Source of the DNA: Bacillota bacterium
Lineage (GTDB): Bacteria > Bacillota > Sulfobacillia > Sulfobacillales > Sulfobacillaceae
DNA length: 5,889 nt
Assembly (NCBI GenBank): GCA_021820675.1
Contig: JAKADI010000136.1
Location: 1-5,889 of the forward strand
Direction of reading: 5' to 3'
The notes under the pieces were generated by a model, which was not told the DNA's origin, made no database searches, and saw only the letters and a program-made list of their open reading frames with translations. This document shows positions 1 through 4,658 of the stretch, one piece after another. Made by a program: the position numbers and the translations under genes. Within the stretch, counting starts at the first letter, position 1. The number at the start of each line of letters is the position of its first letter.

Positions 1-65
1 CTACAGTTGGCATCATACCATAGACATTTTCAGGGATACAACGAGGACTGTCCCCATGTTCCAGC

Positions 66-149
66 GTTCCGGAGATACCGTGTGACCCCGGCGGAACTAG
101 GCTAGACCGGGTGGGGGCCTTTTGTAGGCCGTCGCATACGGTATTTTTT
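66..149 (+). ncRNA. candidate structured RNA ending in terminator-like T-run
   Basis: Bases 75-81 (ATACCGT) pair with 138-144 (ACGGTAT), and the stem extends inward by about five more pairs with a small bulge. Inside lie two short hairpins: 87-91 with 107-111 (CCCGG/CCGGG) and 116-120 with 126-130 (GGCCT/AGGCC). This makes a three-way junction followed directly by six T. Bases 66-71 (GTTCCG) are exactly complementary to 92-97 (CGGAAC), in the loop of the first hairpin, so either a pseudoknot or a mutually exclusive fold is possible. An alternative outer stem could form between 52-57 and 111-116. It matches no riboswitch class I know. It could be an attenuator, an sRNA 3' end, or the terminator of a transcript entering from the left. 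The fold was derived by eye without energy calculation. Confidence 0.3.
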
Positions 150-307
150 CGACCATCCTTCCTCGCGGCTAACCATCGCGGGATGTTGAAGTTCTTGTCT
201 GTCCGGCTTCGATAATACGTGCTATGATATTTTGCCAGCTTAAGCTCGGTTATCGGGCTCTTCACAGTCCAACACTGCCACTCAGGGCACTGTGCCGTTG
301 ATATCGG

Positions 308-325
308 GCGCATTTCATAATGCGC
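308..325. repeat. 7-bp stem-tetraloop inverted repeat
   Basis: GCGCATT (308-314) and AATGCGC (319-325) are perfect inverted repeats around the loop TCAT. There is no T-run, so this is not an intrinsic terminator. It lies 14 bp from the palindrome at 339-353 and may belong to the same control region or to the 5' untranslated region of the rhomboid-like gene. Confidence 0.5.
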
Positions 326-338
326 GTCGACCGAAAAT

Positions 339-353
339 CTGATACGGTATCAG
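339..353. promoter_or_regulatory. perfect 15-bp palindrome, operator-like
   Basis: CTGATAC-G-GTATCAG is a perfect 7-1-7 dyad ending 43 bp upstream of the GTG start of the rhomboid-like gene. A TAATAT hexamer (354-359) that could serve as a -10 element abuts it directly, although no good -35 is visible. The core ATACGGTAT recurs at 136-144 in the candidate RNA. The shape and position suit a dimeric repressor site. Which regulator might bind is unknown. Confidence 0.4.
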
Positions 354-396
354 TAATATTTCGTTATTGCACGCAAGGAAAGGGGGATGAGTACGG

Positions 397-975
397 GTGG
401 ATCGTGAGACCAAAAAATACTGGCAACAACAGAGAAAGCAAATGAGCCCTGGTGGCCGCACCCAATGGGGGCGTGGCAGATGGAACGGAGGTAATCGTGT
501 CACCATTTTGTTGATAGCGGTAGAGACAATGGGATGGCTGCTTGAGACGTTTTTTCCGGCGGCGATCGTGCATCTGTCCCGTGGGGAGCTCATCTTGTTG
601 GCGACGATAATGCCCGGGAGTTTCTTGGGACTGTTGTTTGCCGCCTTTTTTATTTGGATCGTCGGATCGCAATTGGAAGTGGTCGCCAGACCATGGCAGT
701 ATCTATTAGTCTTCTTTGGCTCAGGGGTTGTCGGGTCGGCTGTCATGACCATTATGGGGGGATTAGGAGGCGCACTAGCCGCGTTTGGCCTCGCCGGCGC
801 TTACGTCTATGCGATGTCCCGCTATAACTACGGGGCGGCAGTACAGTGGGCGCTGTTTCTATTATTGATTAATGTCTTGCTGTCAGGCTTCCAACCCGCG
901 ATCCTTTTGGGAATGGCGGGGTCGTTTGGAACGGGGCTGGGACTAGCCTGGACCACGGGAATTGGCGAAAGATAA
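397..975 (+). CDS. rhomboid-like membrane protein, catalytically dead
   Basis: A 192-residue polytopic membrane protein. After a polar N-terminal tail (1-33) come about five to six hydrophobic segments (roughly 34-56, 64-90, 100-120, 122-140, 147-186). The stretch FFIWIVGSQLE (84-94) and the GLAGAY block (131-136) match the rhomboid fold, where the usual forms are LFLWIFGSNLE and GASGAIFGLLGAY. Aligning on GAY puts Ala126 where the catalytic Ser should be. The HxxxN motif of the second helix reads LGLLFAA, and the last helix has no His, so the protease dyad is absent. It is therefore more likely a pseudoprotease (iRhom/derlin-like in principle) than an enzyme. The GTG start at 397 is preceded by GGGGGA (382-387). 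An out-of-frame ATG at 387 opens a six-codon ORF overlapping the start. A strong terminator follows, so it looks monocistronic. The family call is by eye; the exact role is unknown. Confidence 0.75.
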   Translation: MDRETKKYWQQQRKQMSPGGRTQWGRGRWNGGNRVTILLIAVETMGWLLETFFPAAIVHLSRGELILLATIMPGSFLGLLFAAFFIWIVGSQLEVVARPWQYLLVFFGSGVVGSAVMTIMGGLGGALAAFGLAGAYVYAMSRYNYGAAVQWALFLLLINVLLSGFQPAILLGMAGSFGTGLGLAWTTGIGER

Positions 976-1018
976 GCAAAATATAACATGAGAAGATTGT
1001 CATGTAGGTAAGGCTGTC

Positions 1019-1050
1019 CAAAAATGCTGGATAAACCAGCATTTTTGTTT
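1019..1050 (+). terminator. intrinsic terminator after rhomboid-like gene
   Basis: Bases 1019-1030 (CAAAAATGCTGG) and 1036-1047 (CCAGCATTTTTG) form a perfect 12-bp stem around the loop ATAAA. The 3' arm carries T5, and a further TTT follows. The A-run on the 5' arm could make it work in both directions, but there is no facing gene here. It lies 44 bp past the stop of the rhomboid-like gene and separates it from the acetyltransferase. Confidence 0.8.
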
Positions 1051-1132
1051 GGGTGTATGAACGCTGCAGATTACAGCACGGATTTTTTTGCTAAAACGGG
1101 AAAACGGGGTATGGGAGGGAGCGTCCAACACC

Positions 1133-1636
1133 GTGGGATCGGACACAGATGTGGTGATTATTCCGGCATCATCTACCCGGGATTATGAATGGCTACGCCA
1201 TTTGTGGATTAGCAAATGGGGTGGTGAAATCATGGTGTCGCGTGCTTGCTGCTATAAAGTCGCAGAGGTGCAGGCTTTTTTAGCCATTCGCGACGGGAAG
1301 ATGCTGGGAGCGCTGAGCTACGTGGCTTCGGGTGATCAATCCGAGTGCGTCACTCTCAATGCCCTCGTTCCAGACCAGGGCATTGGCACCGCATTGCTCA
1401 ATGCGTGGCAAGACTGGGCCCGGCGCCACCGGATTGCCCGGTTGTGGCTCGTGACGTCCAATGATAACTTATCCGCCTTGGCGTTTTATCAAAGACGCGG
1501 ATTTCGCCTGCTATGTGTTTACCCTGGGGCCATTGACAAGGCGCGAATGAACAAACCGAGCATTCCCCTCACGGGCGAATCCGGCATTCCCCTTCATGAT
1601 GAGATCGAACTAGAAAAGTGGATTGATGCGAATTGA
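1133..1636 (+). CDS. GNAT family N-acetyltransferase
   Basis: A predicted acetyl-CoA-dependent N-acetyltransferase of 167 residues. The acetyl-CoA pyrophosphate-binding motif is VPDQGIGTALL (residues 79-89, with QGIG in the Q/RxxGxG/A position). It is followed by TSNDNLSALAFYQRRGF (about 108-124), the classic beta5-alpha4 region with its conserved Asn and Tyr. The C-terminal tail has IPLTGESGIPLHDEIELEK (about 144-160), a hallmark I associate with a GNAT subgroup acting on unidentified small molecules. I chose GTG 1133 because GGGAGGGA (1113-1120) lies 12 nt upstream and the fold starts soon after. A TTG at 1088 in the same frame would add 15 residues but has no Shine-Dalgarno sequence, and GTG 1151 is another option. 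It is flanked by a terminator upstream and stands alone. The substrate cannot be read from the sequence. Confidence 0.88.
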   Translation: MGSDTDVVIIPASSTRDYEWLRHLWISKWGGEIMVSRACCYKVAEVQAFLAIRDGKMLGALSYVASGDQSECVTLNALVPDQGIGTALLNAWQDWARRHRIARLWLVTSNDNLSALAFYQRRGFRLLCVYPGAIDKARMNKPSIPLTGESGIPLHDEIELEKWIDAN

Positions 1637-1827
1637 CCTCATTAGTACCAGCGGGGCACATTGCGCTCGGGGCAGTCGAATCAGATCGTCGGATCTAGCT
1701 CGAGGTAAGGAGATTGCCAGGATAATTTTGTGGCTTATTGCATAAAAACTAGTCCGAAATCACTATGCATATCTGTTGGAATATTGTAAAATGATCATCA
1801 GCTTATGTCTCCTTAACAATGAAATTT

Positions 1828-1836
1828 GGGGGGAGG
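1828..1836 (+). promoter_or_regulatory. strong ribosome binding site deciding start at 1843
   Basis: GGGGGGAGG lies 6 nt before ATG 1843. It is the best Shine-Dalgarno sequence in the plus-strand part of the window. It falls inside the longer frame that begins at ATG 1819, which has no such site of its own, so the shorter start is preferred. Confidence 0.7.
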
Positions 1837-1842
1837 ATCCTG

Positions 1843-2082
1843 ATGGTCATTCTTGTGTTGGTTATCACGGTAGCATTCGCTCCCATTTTGGTTGCCCTCT
1901 TTGGTCCAGGCTTATGGTCTTTGATGAGACAACTAATGTGGACAGCTTTAATCCACCCCTCAAACCCGGTCATTGTGTTTCCGCGTGGATGGCGGCGACG
2001 AGTAGCATGGTTGGCGCGCCCCTCAAAAAGGCAGCCGGCGGTTTCGGATGAGAGGCGCCGGGTGTTAAGAGATACCATGTAA
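1843..2082 (+). CDS. small single-TM protein, unknown function
   Basis: A 79-residue protein with one N-terminal hydrophobic helix (about 2-33, rich in Val, Ile and Leu and containing FAPILVALFGPG). A strongly basic C-terminal tail follows (RGWRRR, SKRQ, ERRRVLRDTM). By the positive-inside rule the tail should be cytoplasmic, so the N-terminus would face out or be very short. It has no Cys and no known motif. The strong Shine-Dalgarno sequence supports ATG 1843; ATG 1819 would add eight residues. The stop codon lies in the loop of a 7-bp inverted repeat (2067-2073 with 2082-2088) that lacks a T-run. The frame overlaps a similar-length open frame on the other strand, so the call rests on the ribosome site and the hydrophobic helix. 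I do not recognise the family. Confidence 0.55.
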   Translation: MVILVLVITVAFAPILVALFGPGLWSLMRQLMWTALIHPSNPVIVFPRGWRRRVAWLARPSKRQPAVSDERRRVLRDTM

Positions 2083-2501
2083 TCTCTTGCGTTAACATTT
2101 GGGACGCGCGATTATTTGCGCTGCCATAGTCATCTCAGCATGTCCATTGGCGCCGTATGTGATGTGCACGCGATGCCCGGTGTGCCTGGATACTTCGTCT
2201 TGATCAATTCTTGCCCATGCGAGGATAAGAGGTGTTCATGAATTCTTCCGTTTCCCAATCTTGACGGGTTGAGGGAGGTTTCGGGGGATCCTTCCCTGAG
2301 GTTCCTGGGTCATTGACCCGTGCGTCTTTGCCGTTGGCGATGACCGTCTGACATCGATGTCCCCAGGCGCAACTTGGGACTGCTTTCGCCTTCATACCAC
2401 GGCCAATCGCCGGGCCTAATTTGTTTTTGGGACGGGGAGGGCGTGGTCAAGGTCGGTGCATCGGCCGCCAGGGGAACCTTGATCCTGCCCGAGGCGGGTT
2501 A
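2083..2501. other. 420-bp gap between convergent genes
   Basis: No convincing gene. Structures seen are a perfect dyad GGGTCA-T-TGACCC (2307-2319) and a 9-bp inverted repeat (2445-2453 with 2476-2484, one G-U pair) next to a small GC stem. Two minus-strand open frames (about 2204-2395 and 2092-2235) have protein-like stretches but no ribosome binding site. The second has no start codon before its hydrophilic core (HITYGANGHAE). They could be remnants of a decayed gene, but the evidence is weak. Confidence 0.5.
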
Positions 2502-2507
2502 TTATTT
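2487..2507 (+). terminator. weak candidate terminator in convergent gap
   Basis: GCCCG (2487-2491) pairs with CGGGT (2495-2499, one G-U pair) around AGG, followed by the T-rich TTATTATTT. The stem is short. A longer 9-bp inverted repeat (2445-2484) lies just upstream. It would stop plus-strand transcripts before they run into the convergent gene, whose stop codon (2502-2504) lies inside it. Confidence 0.25.
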
Positions 2508-3071
2508 AGTAAAAAATCCCAAGACAAAAGAACCATTGTTTGCGTTAATGACCAGATTATCATGGGTGACATAGACAGGCACCCCGGATGGAGCCTGACT
2601 GACATTAACGGGCGTAAGCGAGGTAAACGTTACGACCCATGCCGGGACGTGTTCAATGGTCCGGAATGGCACGGTCGTACCAGGACCAGGAATAGAACCG
2701 GGGGCAGTAAAATCCGTCAACTTGACCGATGTTATGGACAGACCTGGTGCGTTGTCATACGACTTTGCAATCGTCAGGGCTTGAGTTTTCGAAATCGGTG
2801 GGTGACTTATCGTAGGTGGGAATAAAAGAGCCTGATTCGTATTGATCATCACGCCATTAGCGGGAATGACGTTCGGCACTTCTGTCGCAGGAGTAGGGGG
2901 AGCTGTCGTGGTGGATATCGCCGCAGCCTTCATGGATGTCGGAGCGGAGTCGCTCGCATTCGTCGAAACAGGGGCATGGGGTTGGGGAGTACGCATAACC
3001 ATCAGGGCTATCGCCAGAGTCAGTCCTCCCATCCCCATCCCGACCATTATCGTAATTCGTGAAAACCTCAT
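2502..3071 (-). CDS. membrane-anchored extracytoplasmic protein, PepSY-like domain
   Basis: A 189-residue protein. An N-terminal anchor or uncleaved signal helix spans about 5-26 after MRFSR. A Pro/Ala/Ser/Thr-rich linker follows (about 28-70), typical of wall-spanning spacers. The C-terminal domain (about 90-187) has ISKTQALTIAKSY (93-105), then VPAWVVTF (142-149) and NLVINANNGSFVLGF (172-186). This layout resembles PepSY-type domains: a helix with Ala-x-x-Ile-Ala, then a Trp-containing strand and a V-I-(D/N)-A-x-x-G strand. There is no lipobox Cys. The start is firm: AAGGAGGG (plus-strand 3078-3085) lies 6 nt upstream of the ATG. It is the last gene of the minus-strand block, 197 bp downstream of the exported Trp-rich protein. 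PepSY proteins often inhibit or regulate extracellular proteases, but a function here is inference. Confidence 0.7.
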   Translation of the reverse strand: MRFSRITIMVGMGMGGLTLAIALMVMRTPQPHAPVSTNASDSAPTSMKAAAISTTTAPPTPATEVPNVIPANGVMINTNQALLFPPTISHPPISKTQALTIAKSYDNAPGLSITSVKLTDFTAPGSIPGPGTTVPFRTIEHVPAWVVTFTSLTPVNVSQAPSGVPVYVTHDNLVINANNGSFVLGFFTK

Positions 3072-3268
3072 GTGGGTCCCTCCTTAAGCTTCCGAGCTGT
3101 CGTGTGTGTCCCAAATGGCTCACTCATTGGCGTTCGGGCCCGTTGCTAGCCGCGTATCCACCGTTTTGAGAGATATCCGTATTCCGTTTGTTATGGCCGC
3201 ATTTTCGTTGGACCATGTTCCGTTGTATCAATTGCTGTACCTGCTGCATAGGCATGCCACAGACGTTG

Positions 3269-4018
3269 TCATTGCGCCCAGGATGGCAATGGAAGAGGAA
3301 GCCCGTGATTAGGGGGCATTAACAGGTTGGTTTTTGAAAGAAGAGGTGGTTGCGGGTTAATGATAAGGTAGTGTGCTATCCAGCGCCGGTTCCATTGCCA
3401 TACACCGACGAACTGAATCCATCCTCCGCGTGGAACGGCAAACAGAATACCCAGAGCTACTGTGTGAGGTCGCGACTGCATAGCCATCATCAATCCGGTC
3501 AGCGACAGACTCTGTCGTGGCTGCGCATACCAAGCCGCCCGGGACGGCGCTAGCACGACGTGCGCCGGAGGGGCTTGGTGTTGCAAAAAATCATGGGCCC
3601 ACGCCAAGAGAGTACGCCATGGCCTGGGTAGATTTGGGGTCTTAGGGGATGATATGGGCACTGAATGCCAATGAATCAAAGATCCATAACCTTGTGCGAA
3701 ATAGAGATGGCCGCGAATGGCCAGTGGCCACAGCCACCAGGTTCGGTGGACATGGCTGGGGTCCGCGACAATCCACGGACGCCAATTACCAGCGCGACCC
3801 GTTATCAAGAGACGGTGTGGAATTCCCCCGGTAACCCATGGTGTTGACCAAGGCTTATGGGTATCTACTTGTACCAAAGATCCTTGGCGAAGTTTTTGAG
3901 CGGTCGGGGAACTTTGGCTATGCCCCGCCAACATGTTGGTGGCGAAGACCGCCGTGCTTAAAAGAAGAGCCGTTCCCGCGCTGGCTATCCATTTAGTCAC
4001 ATGATTCCTCTTACTCAT
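3269..4018 (-). CDS. exported Trp/His-rich protein, unknown function
   Basis: A 249-residue protein with a signal peptide: basic n-region MSKRNHVTK, hydrophobic core about 11-31, and possible cleavage near Ala31-Gly32. The mature part has no Cys. It has 17 Trp in total (for example TWWLW at 93-97 and VWQWNRRW at 206-213), 15 His and many Pro. This composition is unusual and suits an extracytoplasmic protein, perhaps one binding a polymer or aromatic ligand, but I recognise no domain. ATG 4018 has GGAGG (plus-strand 4025-4029) 6 nt upstream. The initiation region is tandemly duplicated, so GTG 4000 is a second in-frame start with its own GAGGAA; it would give MTKWIASAG with the signal peptide intact. 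It lies 79 bp downstream of the c-di-AMP receptor gene on the same strand and may be co-transcribed with it. Confidence 0.72.
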   Translation of the reverse strand: MSKRNHVTKWIASAGTALLLSTAVFATNMLAGHSQSSPTAQKLRQGSLVQVDTHKPWSTPWVTGGIPHRLLITGRAGNWRPWIVADPSHVHRTWWLWPLAIRGHLYFAQGYGSLIHWHSVPISSPKTPNLPRPWRTLLAWAHDFLQHQAPPAHVVLAPSRAAWYAQPRQSLSLTGLMMAMQSRPHTVALGILFAVPRGGWIQFVGVWQWNRRWIAHYLIINPQPPLLSKTNLLMPPNHGLPLPLPSWAQ

Positions 4019-4028
4019 ATGATTCCTC
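3993..4028 (-). repeat. tandem 18-bp duplication of RBS and start codon
   Basis: Plus-strand 3993-4010 and 4011-4028 are adjacent copies, identical at 16 of 18 positions. On the coding strand they read GAGGAATCATATGAGTAA and GAGGAATCATGTGACTAA. Each carries a GAGGAA ribosome site the same distance from a start codon (ATG 4018 and GTG 4000). The unit is six codons, so both starts share one frame. Confidence 0.9.
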
Positions 4029-4097
4029 CGCCGGCTTAAGACTCTGACCGTTCTGATGCGGATTCATGGCGACGAGTTTGCCGATAACAAAGCCGGA

Positions 4098-4433
4098 TCA
4101 GGTGAAGTGAATATAACGTTCGACGGGGAGCGAAAAGACAATGGCTCCACCCACAGACACGGTGATAGGATAGGCATATACATCCGGGTGCAGGGTAATA
4201 TGTCCGTTTTTCATTAAGATTTCCCGTTCATGACAATGCTTTTGGATTACAGCGAGGATGGAGGGTATATTATCGGCTTGCGTTCCGATCATGAACGTCG
4301 TGTTGCCAAAGTTGAGAAAAGCCCCCCTGGTCGTCATTTGGGTAAAGGCAATCTGACTTCGCCGCAAGGCCTTAGCCACGCTTGAGGCATCCGCGTGCTG
4401 GACAATGACAATGAGTAGTCGATCGACAACCAT
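4098..4433 (-). CDS. cyclic-di-AMP receptor, DarA/PstA family (PII-like)
   Basis: A 111-residue protein of the small PII-like family that binds c-di-AMP as a trimer in Bacillota. Family marks in order: the N-terminal strand LLIVIVQHAD (6-15); RGAFLNFGNTTFMIG (36-50), matching the family's GGFLxxGNTTFxxG; the helix with HCHERE (66-71); and VSVGGAIVFSLPVERY (92-107), matching the family's VTVGGAxVFxxxVERF. Gly-Gly of GGFL reads Gly-Ala, and the Arg that many members carry just before the first TxL segment seems to be Ala, so ligand affinity may differ. The length matches the usual ~109 residues if ATG 4433 is used. ATG 4457 would add eight residues and has no better ribosome site. In classical genomes this gene lies between tmk and holB; here it sits with an exporter and exported proteins. 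Confidence 0.88.
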   Translation of the reverse strand: MVVDRLLIVIVQHADASSVAKALRRSQIAFTQMTTRGAFLNFGNTTFMIGTQADNIPSILAVIQKHCHEREILMKNGHITLHPDVYAYPITVSVGGAIVFSLPVERYIHFT

Positions 4434-4658
4434 GCTATCATTCCCATCCCATCTCATCGTGTCGTGGATTGTGCTTTTGACTCAAGTGTGTGCACCGTCC
4501 ATGAGGACTGTTCCTTTTTCATCATACTGGAAACTTGTGAGTTACGGTAGTGTCTGGAGGTTACTGACGGGGTGCACCTCAAGTTCGTGAGTAATGATAT
4601 ACCATAAATGGCCGTTTCCCGATGGACATCTCTGACACCGGGAGGGTCGGCTTCGATC
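4434..4658 (-). promoter_or_regulatory. upstream region of the c-di-AMP receptor gene with repeats
   Basis: A 225-bp gap between the exporter stop and the receptor start. On the minus strand, TATGAT (plus 4521-4526) could be a -10 element about 90 bp before the receptor ATG, but no good -35 is seen. Plus-strand GTGAGT occurs at 4537-4542 and 4587-4592, exactly 50 bp apart, within loosely similar flanks. GTGCACC occurs at 4490-4496 and 4572-4578, the second within the palindrome GGTGCACC, and CTCAAG is near both. There is no match to the ydaO c-di-AMP riboswitch and no clear terminator for the exporter. Confidence 0.35.

Larger units (their letters stand above)
1..396. other. gene-poor left-edge region with dyads
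   Basis: No coding sequence with convincing start signals lies here. The region contains a foldable segment ending in a T-run (about 66-149), a 7-bp stem with tetraloop (308-325), a perfect palindrome (339-353) and an inverted CACAGT/ACTGTG pair (263-268 and 289-294). A minus-strand frame is open from an ATG at 313-311 to the left edge (about 104 codons). Its translation has a Cys-rich N-terminus (CPEWQC), but it has no Shine-Dalgarno sequence and matches nothing I recognise. It could be the 5' part of a gene divergent from the rhomboid-like gene, or chance. Confidence 0.6.

Noticed and set aside
41..60. GAGGACTGTCC resembling the RNase P RNA signature GAGGAAAGUCC
   Set aside because: The match is imperfect and none of the other conserved RNase P elements follow. 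A similar GAGGACTGT at 4503-4511 shows the word recurs by chance or as a short repeat.
66..117. Possible signal recognition particle RNA or tmRNA
   Set aside because: The conserved GGAAGxAGCA loop of SRP RNA and the tRNA-like TpsiC arm and CCA end of tmRNA are absent on both strands.
315..752. 145-codon minus-strand open frame opposite the rhomboid-like gene
   Set aside because: It lies antisense to a well-supported membrane protein with a ribosome site; its own translation is low-complexity Pro/Thr/Asn with no domain.
1738..1769. Promoter TTGCAT...TATGCA before the small membrane protein
   Set aside because: The spacer is 20 bp and the -10 is weak, so it is not supportable.
2204..2395. 63-codon minus-strand frame
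   Set aside because: No Shine-Dalgarno sequence and no recognisable similarity; kept only as part of the note on the convergent gap.
2421..2825. 134-codon plus-strand frame
   Set aside because: Antisense shadow of the PepSY-like protein gene; Arg/Gly-rich and without domain.
3106..3312. 68-codon plus-strand frame
   Set aside because: No ribosome binding site, and it overlaps the 3' end of the minus-strand exported-protein gene.
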